Source of the DNA: an uncultured Collinsella sp.
Lineage (GTDB): Bacteria > Actinomycetota > Coriobacteriia > Coriobacteriales > Coriobacteriaceae
Assembly (NCBI GenBank): GCA_900542635.1
Contig: UQOJ01000003.1
Location: forward strand, 12,558-76,557
DNA length: 64,000 nucleotides
Reading direction: 5' to 3'
Shown: positions 29,156 through 38,500 of the stretch, one piece after another
Numbering within the stretch: the first letter of the stretch is position 1
Layout of the letters: each line of letters begins with the position of its first letter
Notes under the pieces: model-generated
What the model was told of the DNA's origin: nothing
The model's input: the letters and a program-made list of their open reading frames with translations, nothing else
Database searches by the model: none
Translations under genes and position numbers: made by a program

Positions 29156-29334
29156 GAAAACCTTTGAACCCCACGTCGCCCCCGGCTGCCCGGCGGCATG
29201 CGAAGTCGATCGCGAGTTCCGCACGAGCAGGAGAGCACTTAATGTGCTCTCCGTGCGAGCAGGACTGTCCGAGCAGGCGACTTCGCATGCCGCCGGGCAG
29301 CCGGGGGCGACACCCCTCAAAGATTTTCAAAAAA
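29150..29334. repeat. 185-bp foldback element (loop type C)
   Basis: Outer arms 29150-29167 and 29317-29334 match at 17 of 18; inner arms 29175-29208 and 29278-29311 are perfectly complementary over 34 bp. The 69-base centre holds a further hairpin (GGAGAGCAC at 29230-29238 with 29244-29252). It sits between the gyrA terminator and the tRNA-Ile promoter. Confidence 0.85.
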
Positions 29335-29338
29335 GTTG

Positions 29339-29368
29339 TTGACGCGCGCGTAACGACTCGTCTAATAT
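29339..29368 (+). promoter_or_regulatory. Promoter of tRNA-Ile
   Basis: -35 TTGACG, 18-bp spacer, -10 TAATAT, 14 bp before the mature tRNA start. The foldback ends 4 bp upstream of the -35 box. Confidence 0.75.
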
Positions 29369-29382
29369 ATCCATTGCGCGAT

Positions 29383-29459
29383 GGACCTGTAGCTCAGTTG
29401 GTTAGAGCGTCCGGCTGATAACCGGGAGGTCACAAGTTCGAATCTTGTCAGGTCCACCA
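29383..29459 (+). tRNA. tRNA-Ile (GAT anticodon)
   Basis: 77 nt including encoded CCA. Acceptor GGACCTG/CAGGTCC, D-arm AGCTCAGTTGGTTAGAGC, anticodon loop CTGATAA in a CCGG stem, T-arm TTCGAAT. Confidence 0.97.
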
Positions 29460-29472
29460 TCAAAACTGTGAA

Positions 29473-29504
29473 GAGCCCTGGGGCATTGCCTTGGGGCTTT
29501 TTTC
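29473..29504 (+). terminator. Terminator after tRNA-Ile
   Basis: GAGCCCTGGGG pairs imperfectly with CCTTGGGGCTT, followed by six T residues. Confidence 0.7.
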
Positions 29505-29617
29505 TTGTCTGCGATAAATCTCATTTTGGTTTTGTGTGCTACGCGAAAGTTTGGGTAGTATAGCTATTCAACGCGGCAGGCCGCCGCGTGTTAACCGCTA
29601 CGTACCGGAGGTGTTCC

Positions 29618-30118
29618 ATGGTTCGTGTCGACATAGAGACCATCGTCATGGCCGCCGGTCCCGTGCCATCGCTTATCGTGCTTCGCGAGCGCTGCAGCAA
29701 GTCGGATTCCCCCGCGCCGCTGCGCTCCCTCTCCATCCAGACTGGCTCGTTTGAGGCTGCGGCAATCAGCCGCGGCATCGACAGCGGCCGCGCCGATCGT
29801 CCCATCACGCACGACCTGCTGCTCGACACCGTCGACGCCCTGGGTGCCAAGCTCGAGCGCGTCGAAATCGTCCGCGCCGAGCCGCCGGTGTTCTATGCGA
29901 CGATCGTCGTGCTGGTCGATGGCGACGAGCGCAAGATCGACGCCCGCCCCAGTGATGCCATTGCCCTTGCCGTGCGCAGCAATGCTCCCATGTTTGTGGA
30001 GGACGACATCATGAATCGCCTGGGCACCGTTTCTGCCCATGCCGAGGAAGTTGACGACGAGCAGGAGTTCGAGAAGTTCGACGAGTTCGTCCATACGCTC
30101 TCCCCCGATGATTTCTAA
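29618..30118 (+). CDS. Bifunctional nuclease (DUF151) family protein
   Basis: 166 residues from the ATG at 29618 (GGAGGTG five bases upstream). The sequence FYATIVVLVDGDERKIDARPSDAIALAVRSNAPMFVEDD is the DUF151/BFN signature; the founding plant and archaeal members have RNase and DNase activity. The acidic C-terminus (AEEVDDEQEFEKFDEF) is variable in the family. Its stop is followed immediately by the next start, so a two-gene unit is likely. Physiological role not known. Confidence 0.85.
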   Translation: MVRVDIETIVMAAGPVPSLIVLRERCSKSDSPAPLRSLSIQTGSFEAAAISRGIDSGRADRPITHDLLLDTVDALGAKLERVEIVRAEPPVFYATIVVLVDGDERKIDARPSDAIALAVRSNAPMFVEDDIMNRLGTVSAHAEEVDDEQEFEKFDEFVHTLSPDDF

Positions 30119-30508
30119 ATGCGGGGTGTCCAGGTTGCGGAGCGTTCGCTGATGGCTAGCGGTATGTCGGCTGAGGCGGCGGCCATTGCGCGCGAGGCCC
30201 AGATGCGCTCGGAGGCTTCTGAGGCGGCTCGCATTGCCTATGTGACGCAGGCTCGCACGCTTCGCGAGCGCCGCGGCTCGTTTATCAAGATGGTTGTTAT
30301 CTCCGCCCTTGTCGCGGCAATCTGTTCGCGCCTTCGTGGTACAGTTGGTGCGCTTGGGTTTTCGATCTCTACGGGCCTGGTGATCTGGGGCGTGGTCGAT
30401 GCGGTCATGCTGACTAGCCAGATCAAGGTGCTCGACAAACGCGCGGCGGACATGATGCGCGCCCGCGATGCCGCTGCTAAGATCGCCGCCGAGGCGCAAG
30501 AACTGTAA
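30119..30508 (+). CDS. Small membrane protein, unknown function
   Basis: 129 residues, starting directly after the stop of the DUF151 gene. An Ala/Arg/Glu-rich helical N-terminus of ~55 residues is followed by two hydrophobic stretches (MVVISALVAAICSRL and LGFSISTGLVIWGVVDAVMLTS) and a second charged Ala-rich helix. The symmetrical helix-membrane-helix layout suggests two membrane passes with both coiled regions in the cytoplasm. No family recognised. Co-transcribed with the DUF151 gene and probably with the next gene. Confidence 0.6.
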   Translation: MRGVQVAERSLMASGMSAEAAAIAREAQMRSEASEAARIAYVTQARTLRERRGSFIKMVVISALVAAICSRLRGTVGALGFSISTGLVIWGVVDAVMLTSQIKVLDKRAADMMRARDAAAKIAAEAQEL

Positions 30509-30538
30509 CGACGCCAGACTCGATGGGAAGGTCTAAAG

Positions 30539-30988
30539 ATGGCACAGGATATGCAGGATGCCGGTAACGTCTCCGCCGAGCTCGACGCCATGGTGTGCGA
30601 TCTGATCGGCGCGTTCTTGGACGACCTTGCCGCCGGCGAAAACCCCGGCGTGGTCGTGGCAATTGAGGACGCCGCTTCCAACCGTTATCTGGCGGCGCTC
30701 GATGAGGATGGCGAAGAAGCGTGCCTCGAGGCGGCCACCAACTTTATCTCCGAGCACAAGATGGGTCTTAAGGACGAGGGCCTGGGCCGTATCGCCCGTT
30801 ACGCCATCGGCTATACCGGCTGCGTCGAGATTGACGGCGGCTACCACGACGCTTTGCTCGTGAGCTTTTTCGAGACTACGCTCGAGAGCGGTTTTTCGGC
30901 ATATGTACTGTATGAGGGCATGGGCGCCGGCGATGGTTTTATGTGGAGCGACCCTGAACCTGCAGGTGAGGAAACCCCTCTCATCTAA
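30539..30988 (+). CDS. Conserved-looking soluble protein, unknown function
   Basis: 149 residues; GGAAGG precedes the ATG. Acidic and probably cytoplasmic, with alternating strand-like segments (NPGVVVAIEDAASNRYLAAL, CVEIDGGYHDALLVSFFETT, SGFSAYVLYEG). Codon use is like its neighbours, supporting a real gene. I do not recognise the family. It lies 30 bp after the small membrane protein gene and 117 bp before typA. Confidence 0.6.
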   Translation: MAQDMQDAGNVSAELDAMVCDLIGAFLDDLAAGENPGVVVAIEDAASNRYLAALDEDGEEACLEAATNFISEHKMGLKDEGLGRIARYAIGYTGCVEIDGGYHDALLVSFFETTLESGFSAYVLYEGMGAGDGFMWSDPEPAGEETPLI

Positions 30989-31105
30989 AATCGCTAAAAT
31001 AAACGAGTTTTCGGTAAAAGGCTCAATATTCCCGCCGAGCGTTGTGTTGCTGGGCGGGTCGCATACGCGTGCCGTTTGTGTATAGATAGAAGATAGGGGA
31101 ACTAC

Positions 31106-32944
<1,839 letters not shown>

Positions 32945-32973
32945 GCGCTGGGCTTTATAGCGACTAACAAGAA

Positions 32974-33006
32974 AGGGCGCCGACCATCGCGGTCGGTGCC
33001 CTTTTT
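32974..33006 (+). terminator. Intrinsic terminator of typA
   Basis: 12-bp stem AGGGCGCCGACC with one G-T pair, loop ATCGC, then TTTTT. Confidence 0.88.
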
Positions 33007-33035
33007 GGTGTACAAGGATTGAGTTGGTCTGCACC

Positions 33036-33068
33036 CCCCCGCAAAGGTGCCTGTCCCCTTTGCGGGGG
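33036..33068 (-). terminator. Hairpin with GGGGACAGGCACC-type loop downstream of the bactofilin-like gene
   Basis: CCCCCGCAAAGG pairs perfectly with 33057-33068 around TGCCTGTCC. No strong T tract on the minus strand, so termination or RNA stabilisation are both possible. Confidence 0.45.
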
Positions 33069-33075
33069 TTGACGG

Positions 33076-34221
33076 TTAGGCGGAGGGAAGGCCCGGGGTG
33101 TTGGCGGTCTGCTGCGGCTTGAGGTGGGCGTTGCGCCAGATGATCTGGATGACGTAGCCGAGCGTAAAGACGAAGGCCACGCCGCTGACGAAGTTGCCCA
33201 TAAGGGGGAGTGCCGTGAGTGCGCCTGCGGCGATACCGCCCACGGCGGCCATGGCGTAGCGGTTCTGGTTGTGTCCGACCATGCGTGCGATCGCGGTGCC
33301 CGTAAATGCCGCCGAGACCAGAGCGATACCGATTACGGCGCACATGAGGGCTCCGGCGAGTGACAGGCCTGCAATCGAGATGGCGAGCAACAGGACGGCG
33401 GGAATGGCGGCCACCGTGCTCAGAAGACCGCTCACCCACAGGGGCATGGGGCGCTGGTGGAGCATGCCGGCGGCGCTGGCGGTCGCGCGCGGAAAGACGA
33501 GCTCGAGCACCAGAGCGACAAAGCAGGTCGAGAGTGCCGCGGCGACGATACCGCCGATGACATCGTTAACGGTGGAAGTATCCTCGTTCTCGGTGCGGTC
33601 GATCTTGAGCGCGCCGACCTCGGCTCCCGCGGCGCGCTCGGGGTCCTCGGAGACGTGTGCGTTCACGGTGCCGGTGATGTGGGCGTTCTTGCCCAGGATG
33701 AGCTTGTCGGCCCAAACCTCGACATCGCCCTCGACGGTGCCATCGATAGTCACCGTATCGCCCGCAAGCGCTGCCGACTTGGTAGAGCCACGCAGGGCAA
33801 CCGTCTCGCCTATCGCATAGAAACAGTTGGCGGTGCTGTCGGAATTGAGCACGACATGCTGGCCGGCAACGGTCACGCTGCCATCAACCGTAGTCTTGGC
33901 AATGTCGATGGTGCGCGCCGCAAGACGGACGGCGCCGCCCACCGTGCAGTCGCGGATCGAGAGGGTATCGCCCGCGGCGATGATATCGCGGTTGATGGAC
34001 GCATCGTCTAGGTTAAGGCTTTGGCCGGCCCAGTACAGGTCACCCTCGGCGCCAGATGGATTGACGTCATTGTCGGTCGCAAGTACGTTTCCAGCGGTGT
34101 CCGTACCGGCGAACGACGCCGTGGGGAGCGCGGTGAGCGCCAGCGCGATGAGTGCGAACAGGATGGTGATGCGGCCCCACGCTTTACGGCGCTGGGTCGA
34201 CGGGAATTGATTACAGGGCAT
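33076..34221 (-). CDS. Secreted/membrane protein with bactofilin-like repeats and C-terminal membrane helices
   Basis: 381 residues from the ATG at 34221 (AAGGA seven bases upstream). A signal-peptide-like segment (ITILFALIALALTALPTASFAG) is followed by ~130 residues of short repeats with regular Gly and hydrophobic spacing (VGGAVRLAARTIDI, VDGSVTVAGQHVVL, VEGDVEVWADKLIL), resembling a polymer-forming bactofilin beta-helix. A linker and four hydrophobic segments (~225-370) follow. Unlike cytoplasmic bactofilins the repeat region should lie outside the membrane. Possibly an envelope scaffold; function unproven. Confidence 0.7.
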   Translation of the reverse strand: MPCNQFPSTQRRKAWGRITILFALIALALTALPTASFAGTDTAGNVLATDNDVNPSGAEGDLYWAGQSLNLDDASINRDIIAAGDTLSIRDCTVGGAVRLAARTIDIAKTTVDGSVTVAGQHVVLNSDSTANCFYAIGETVALRGSTKSAALAGDTVTIDGTVEGDVEVWADKLILGKNAHITGTVNAHVSEDPERAAGAEVGALKIDRTENEDTSTVNDVIGGIVAAALSTCFVALVLELVFPRATASAAGMLHQRPMPLWVSGLLSTVAAIPAVLLLAISIAGLSLAGALMCAVIGIALVSAAFTGTAIARMVGHNQNRYAMAAVGGIAAGALTALPLMGNFVSGVAFVFTLGYVIQIIWRNAHLKPQQTANTPGLPSA

Positions 34222-34327
34222 AGTGAATCCTTCGTCAGATGCTCGATATGCACCTAACAGGGTACCCAACGCGTGGGCGCTCTAAAAGAGCCTCTCGGTT
34301 GCATTTCGAAGGATGAGGCCGCGCAAT

Positions 34328-35017
34328 CTACTTTTTACGGTGCAAAAAGCGGGCGATGTCTTCCTCGGTGGGGCTTTTGATGTCAAAGCGCAGTGACAGC
34401 CAACGTAGCCCCATAGTTATCGCAACGCATACGATCAACGCAGTGATGTTGCTGACGACGCCGCTCATGACAAGGCATACATAGCTTGCCGAGCCGGCAA
34501 TGGCTGCGATGGCATAGAAGTTGGTGCGCTGGAAAATGCCCGGCACCACGCCCATAAAGCTGTCGCGCAACATGCCACCGCCCACCGCGGTAAAAAAGCC
34601 CATCATGATGCACACCGCCGGCGCAAAGCCGTAGACCAGCGCCTTGTCTGCTCCGGTGGCGGCATAGATGCCGACCGAGATAATGTCGAGCAGGGGGATG
34701 AGTTTTTCGGGTTTGTCGACGATTGCCGGGAAAATGTAGATGATGGCTGCCGTGGCAATGGAGAGCGGGAGCGCCATCGGCTGGTTGAGGATGTAGACGT
34801 TGCCCACCTGCAGCGTCATATCGCGCAAAAGACCGCCGCCCAGGCCGCAAACCACGGCGAGCGCGACGGCGCCCACCAGGTCGAGCTTGTGCTCGCGCGC
34901 GACCAAAACGCCCGAGATCGACGCCGCGACAACAGCGAACATCTCGAGCCAAAAGGGGATAGCGACCATGGCATCCGAGGCGTGTGCGGTAACGGTCATA
35001 GCGGCGACGACGGGCAA
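34328..35017 (-). CDS. TRIC/UPF0126-family cation channel-like membrane protein
   Basis: 229 residues from a TTG at 35017, placed by AAGGA seven bases upstream; an ATG six codons later lacks a ribosome-binding site. Seven hydrophobic helices in two related halves, each with the family's glycine motif (CGLGGGLLRDMTL and AVGGGMLRDSFMG). Bacterial members are trimeric cation-channel homologues. The C-terminus is basic and cytoplasmic (ARFLHRKK). Confidence 0.88.
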   Translation of the reverse strand: MPVVAAMTVTAHASDAMVAIPFWLEMFAVVAASISGVLVAREHKLDLVGAVALAVVCGLGGGLLRDMTLQVGNVYILNQPMALPLSIATAAIIYIFPAIVDKPEKLIPLLDIISVGIYAATGADKALVYGFAPAVCIMMGFFTAVGGGMLRDSFMGVVPGIFQRTNFYAIAAIAGSASYVCLVMSGVVSNITALIVCVAITMGLRWLSLRFDIKSPTEEDIARFLHRKK

Positions 35018-35130
35018 GATGGGGTCCTTCTGATTGTGGGTTTAGACAATGCCCGTACATAGTACATGGTTGGCGGGCGTGGCGACCCTATTGCTCGGTA
35101 AACGGTCGGGACTGGATGCGGGCGTAGACA

Positions 35131-35200
35131 CCAAACGTGTACATCAGCCTCCAAAGATGTCAAAAAATGTCGGTTTTGGAGGGTGATGCACATGTTTTGG
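35131..35200. repeat. Palindromic repeat P, left copy
   Basis: Arms CCAAACGTGTACATCAGCC... and ...GGGTGATGCACATGTTTTGG enclose the loop GATGTCAAAAAATGTCG. A second copy at 36333-36399 is in inverse orientation with an identical 17-base loop; the two copies bracket one gene. Confidence 0.8.
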
Positions 35201-35220
35201 TGTGGCGCGCTGGGATGACG

Positions 35221-36228
35221 CTACTCGGAAGGCGTGTCTTCGCCCTGCGCGCGCTTCCAGTTGCGGATAAGTGCCTTGCGCAGTTCGTTCTGCTTTCGCT
35301 GGTACTCGGCGTCCGTGCAGCGGGGCATACCGAGTGCTTCGCGAATGCTGTTCATGGCGCGGTGAAAGGCAAGTTGACTTGCGAACTGTGCCGAGGTGAG
35401 CGTAACGATTCGATATCCCATTTGGGCGAGTACGGCCTCTCGTTCCGCGTCCGCTCCCTTGCGTTCGACCTCATCGTGAAAGCCGCCCTTATATTCGATG
35501 CCGAGTTCTCTGCGCTTATAGGTAATGAGGGCATCGATTTTGAGCGTTCGGGCCTTTGTGCAATGCCAGAGACGTTGAGGGATTTCGAGCGGTTTGTTGA
35601 GTTCGATACCTCGGATACCAATGCCGCCTTCGCTTGTAGGGAGCGAGAGGGCGATGGACGATGCGGTTTCCATGGGCGAGGCTGAGTGGTCGTAGATGTG
35701 TCTGAGCGCGAGTCTGGCGCGTGTGGCGCCGGGTTTGCCGGGGTGCCGATCGAGCAGCTCGACAATTTCGTCCTTGGAGGTGGTGGCTGGTTGCTCGGTG
35801 TAAGGGTCAGAGGAATTGAGCCCCATGCGATAGTCGCCGCAAACTTCGTAACCATACTCGAGGTATTCGATCCTATCCATCCATTCGGCAGCGAGCACGA
35901 AGGTGAAGGCTTCGTCGGTGATAAAGATGCCGGGCGTCAACTCGTCAATATGCTCGTAGGGTAGGTTTTGGCCGAGAACGTGGCAAGTGACACCGTTGGT
36001 GCGAATTCGCTCGAAAGCAAATACTACGGAGATGTCGATAGTCTTGAGCATGGTGGACGGAATGCCGCAGTCGGTAAGTGCCTGCCGAATGCGCGCGATG
36101 CGTTGCTGGGTAGAGAGGCCCCGCACACCTATCTGGTAGTCGCGTTGTGCGACGGCTTGAACCAGGTTCCGCGGTGCATGATGGACGAGCCACGCCGTTT
36201 TATGCGAAATGAGAACAGGAGTATCCAT
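35221..36228 (-). CDS. DUF559-type endonuclease-domain protein flanked by inverted palindromic repeats
   Basis: 335 residues from the ATG at 36228 (AGAGG six bases upstream). The C-terminal ~110 residues resemble the DUF559 restriction-endonuclease-like fold related to Vsr: KIDALITYKRRELGIEYKGGFHDEVERKGADAEREAVLAQMGYRIVTL, with the acidic D...E.K core. The N-terminal ~200 residues resemble the AbiEi-like/winged-helix front of similar actinobacterial proteins but no motif is decisive. The gene stands alone and lies 20 bp and 104 bp from the inner edges of inverse copies of palindrome P. Nuclease activity, defence or selfish maintenance are possibilities, not shown. Confidence 0.7.
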   Translation of the reverse strand: MDTPVLISHKTAWLVHHAPRNLVQAVAQRDYQIGVRGLSTQQRIARIRQALTDCGIPSTMLKTIDISVVFAFERIRTNGVTCHVLGQNLPYEHIDELTPGIFITDEAFTFVLAAEWMDRIEYLEYGYEVCGDYRMGLNSSDPYTEQPATTSKDEIVELLDRHPGKPGATRARLALRHIYDHSASPMETASSIALSLPTSEGGIGIRGIELNKPLEIPQRLWHCTKARTLKIDALITYKRRELGIEYKGGFHDEVERKGADAEREAVLAQMGYRIVTLTSAQFASQLAFHRAMNSIREALGMPRCTDAEYQRKQNELRKALIRNWKRAQGEDTPSE

Positions 36229-36332
36229 TGGGGACCTCTCGCTTCGAGCTGACACCAAGCTCTTATGTCCGTTGAGGTGGGGAAATATACCGGATAAGGG
36301 CAAATCGACTCATGCTCGGTGCGCGTCATATG

Positions 36333-36399
36333 CAAATGTGTACATCACACTCCAAAAACGACATTTTTTGACATCTTTGGAGGGTGGTGTACATGTTTG
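36333..36399. repeat. Palindromic repeat P, right copy (inverted)
   Basis: Arms CAAATGTGTACATCACACTC... and ...GGGTGGTGTACATGTTTG. Read on the minus strand its loop is identical to the left copy over 17 bases, and most arm positions also agree. Confidence 0.8.
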
Positions 36400-36440
36400 A
36401 GATATGGGCTGGGATCGAACGCGATGGGGGCGTGGCTGAA

Positions 36441-36550
36441 TAGGAGGGATGTCCAAATTTTGAGCGGAGCTCAAAATTTATCCGGTCGGCTTGCGCCGAC
36501 CGCGCCGCGCTAAAAACGCGCCACTGGCGCGTTCGAATCCCTCCTCCTCC
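36441..36550 (+). pseudogene. Cloverleaf-like element ending in a tRNA-Ser 3' end
   Basis: AGGAGGGAT (36441-36449) pairs with ATCCCTCCT (36536-36544) and encloses three perfect hairpins: 11 bp at 36454-36478, 8 bp at 36482-36501, 9 bp at 36514-36532. Bases 36531-36550 (TTCGAATCCCTCCTCCTCCG) equal the T-loop-to-discriminator end of the neighbouring tRNA-Ser(CGA), in inverse orientation. No conventional D arm or anticodon arm is present, so it is not a working tRNA by these criteria. It may be a rearranged tRNA-Ser copy or a structured RNA. Confidence 0.55.
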
Positions 36551-36578
36551 GTCGTATTTGTTTGTAAGGGACTCAAAA

Positions 36579-36605
36579 CAAAAAAGCTCCCGTAATTGGG
36601 AGCTT
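36579..36605 (-). terminator. Terminator of tRNA-Ser(CGA)
   Basis: 9-bp stem AAAGCTCCC, loop GTAATT; six T residues follow on the minus strand. Confidence 0.85.
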
Positions 36606-36617
36606 TCTCAACCAAAA

Positions 36618-36708
36618 TGGCGGAGGAGGAGGGATTCGAACCCTCGTGACCTTATACAGGCCAAACGGTTTTCGAGACCGCCGCATTCAACCACTCTGCC
36701 ACCCCTCC
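36618..36708 (-). tRNA. tRNA-Ser (CGA anticodon)
   Basis: 91 nt with encoded CCA and a long variable arm. Acceptor GGAGGGG with CTCCTCC, anticodon loop CTCGAAA, T-loop TTCGAAT. Confidence 0.96.
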
Positions 36709-36723
36709 GCGTGGGGTAAAAAC

Positions 36724-36747
36724 AAAGCAGGCTCGAAGGCCTGCTTT
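36724..36747 (-). terminator. Terminator between the two tRNA-Ser genes
   Basis: 9-bp stem AAAGCAGGC; GTTTTT follows on the minus strand. It separates tRNA-Ser(GGA) from tRNA-Ser(CGA). Confidence 0.7.
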
Positions 36748-36756
36748 GGAATTAAC

Positions 36757-36847
36757 TGGCGGAGAGTCAGGGATTTGAACCCTGGAGACGCTTTTGACGC
36801 CTACACGATTTCCAATCGTGCTCCTTCGGCCACTCGGACAACTCTCC
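36757..36847 (-). tRNA. tRNA-Ser (GGA anticodon)
   Basis: 91 nt with encoded CCA and a long variable arm. Acceptor GGAGAGT with ACTCTCC, anticodon loop TTGGAAA, T-loop TTCAAAT. Confidence 0.96.
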
Positions 36848-37351
36848 GTTAAATGCGAAAGTCAGTATACACGAGGAATCGCAAAGTGCAAACAGAAAAG
36901 TTGGCATTTTTTAAAACGCTTTGCCGCGCCTGGCGTTGCAGTGGGGTTTGAGGTGCCAAAAAACGGCTTCCGACCAGCGTGGTTGATCAACTCAATTGTT
37001 CAAAAGGGGTATTCATAAGCGACTTGGCAATGAATTTAAAAATCTTTGGGTGGTGCTGTGGACCACTGGTATGCATTTTGCGACCACAGCCTTGTGCCCG
37101 TTGACCTGTGGCTTGGCTCAGCTTGTCCCCGCGGTACCGTATCTTGTCCACAAATCCGTCAAGCTTTTGGTCAGGATTTGGTTGGAATGCGCATGAAACG
37201 TGGTGCGAGCATGGGCATATGTGGAGGTCATGAGGTTGTAGCTGCATATTCTTGCGGCCTGGGAGGTTGAAAGATATTATTACCAAGTCTTTTCCTGCTT
37301 CAGGCGCACCTTCACGACCTGAAGCCACATTTGCCCAGAGGAGGTGACAAT
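36848..37351. other. 504-bp gap between tRNA-Ser(GGA) and rpsF
   Basis: No gene is supported; short open frames here lack ribosome-binding sites and coding bias. It must hold the divergent promoters and the leader of the ribosomal-protein operon. The only clear structure is the hairpin at 37297-37325. Confidence 0.6.
37297..37325 (+). promoter_or_regulatory. Hairpin in the rpsF leader, possible S6:S18 autoregulatory site
   Basis: GCTTCAGG pairs with CCTGAAGC around a 13-base loop, ending 11 bases before the AGGAGGTGA ribosome-binding site. Many bacteria have an S6:S18-binding RNA at this place; I did not match its consensus, so the assignment rests on position. Confidence 0.35.
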
Positions 37352-37645
37352 ATGAAGGCTTATGAACTGCTGTTCTTTGTTGACCCGTCGCTCGACCCCG
37401 AGACTCGTCTCGCTGTTATGAAGCGTATCGATACCACGATCGCTGAGGGCGCTGGCAAGGTCGACTCCGTTGACGAGTGGGGCAAGCGCAAGCTCGCCTA
37501 CGAGATCAACGACCTCACCGATGGTGACTACACCCTCATCAACTTCCACGCAGATCCTACCCAGATCGCCGAGCTTGATCGCGTCCTGCGCATCACCGAC
37601 GCTGTGGTCCGCCACATGATCGTCCGTCGCGACGACCAGGAGTAA
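37352..37645 (+). CDS. rpsF: 30S ribosomal protein S6
   Basis: 97 residues from the ATG at 37352, six bases after AGGAGGTGA. Begins MKAYELLFFVDPSL, with the typical GKRKLAYEINDLTDGDY core. It forms a heterodimer with S18, encoded downstream, on the 30S platform. First gene of rpsF-ssb-rpsR-rplI. Confidence 0.96.
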   Translation: MKAYELLFFVDPSLDPETRLAVMKRIDTTIAEGAGKVDSVDEWGKRKLAYEINDLTDGDYTLINFHADPTQIAELDRVLRITDAVVRHMIVRRDDQE

Positions 37646-37693
37646 GACTGTCGTTTTGGACTGGGCTTGTGCCCCAAGAGGAAGTAGTGAGTT

Positions 37694-38146
37694 ATGAGCA
37701 TCAATCGAGTGAACATCACCGGTAACCTCACCCGCGATCCCGAGCTGCGCGCCACCGCCGGCGGAACCCAGGTTCTGTCCTTTGGCGTCGCCGTGAACGA
37801 TCGTCGCCGCAACGCGCAGACTGGCGAGTGGGAGGACTATCCCAACTTTGTCGACTGCACCATGTTCGGCACCCGCGCCGAGGCCGTGAGCCGTTTCCTG
37901 GCAAAGGGAAACAAGGTCGCGATCGAGGGCAAGCTGCGCTACAGCTCTTGGGAGCGCGACGGCCAGCGCCGGAGCAAGCTCGAGGTCATCGTCGATGAGA
38001 TCGAGTTTATGAGCTCCCGTGGTGGCCAGGGTGGCTACGATCAGGGCGGTTACGCCCCCGCAGCTCCCGCGCCCGCAGCACGTCCTGCCGCACCGGTGGC
38101 TACGCCGCCCGCGGTCGACGTCTACGATGAGGACATCCCGTTCTAA
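37694..38146 (+). CDS. ssb: Single-stranded DNA-binding protein
   Basis: 150 residues. N-terminal OB fold (MSINRVNITGNLTRDPELRATAGG...VNDRR) and a Gly/Ala/Pro-rich tail ending in YDEDIPF, the acidic tip that recruits partner proteins. It protects single-stranded DNA during replication. Its position between rpsF and rpsR is conserved in bacteria. Confidence 0.96.
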   Translation: MSINRVNITGNLTRDPELRATAGGTQVLSFGVAVNDRRRNAQTGEWEDYPNFVDCTMFGTRAEAVSRFLAKGNKVAIEGKLRYSSWERDGQRRSKLEVIVDEIEFMSSRGGQGGYDQGGYAPAAPAPAARPAAPVATPPAVDVYDEDIPF

Positions 38147-38218
38147 GGGTTGTTCACCTATTTTTGAGTGAGAGGCGGCTTCGGTTCGCCGAAGTTGCCA
38201 AATGAAAGGTATTTTGAC

Positions 38219-38485
38219 ATGGCTAATGATTTTTCTGCACGTCAGCCGCGTCGTAAGTACTGCCAGTTCTGCAAGGAGAACACTGAGTTCATCGACTATA
38301 AGGACACTCAGCTTCTCCGTAAGTACATGACCGATCGTGGCAAGATCAAGCCCCGTCGCGTCACTGGCGCTTGCACGCAGCATCAGCATGACATCGCCAA
38401 CGCCATCAAGCGCGCCCGCGAGATGGCTCTCCTGCCGTACACCGTCCCCGTGGTTTCCTCTCGTGGCAACCGCGACCGCGGCTAA
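38219..38485 (+). CDS. rpsR: 30S ribosomal protein S18
   Basis: 88 residues from the ATG at 38219; the frame is open 17 codons further upstream but that part is not S18-like. It keeps the zinc-binding form (YCQFC, then ACTQHQ), so it is the zinc-dependent C+ type. Partner of S6. Confidence 0.95.
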   Translation: MANDFSARQPRRKYCQFCKENTEFIDYKDTQLLRKYMTDRGKIKPRRVTGACTQHQHDIANAIKRAREMALLPYTVPVVSSRGNRDRG

Positions 38486-38500
38486 GAAGGGAGACGCATC

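Noticed and set aside
29154..29342. Short open frames on both strands inside the foldback
   Set aside because: They are near mirror images of each other produced by the inverted repeat and have no ribosome-binding site.
35131..36399. Prophage or integrative conjugative element at the tRNA-Ser cluster
   Set aside because: No integrase, replication or structural genes; the duplicated tRNA end is inverted rather than direct, unlike att sites.
36441..36550. tRNA-Sec gene
   Set aside because: An 8-9 bp closing stem prompted the idea, but there is no UCA anticodon arm, no standard D arm and no intact T stem.
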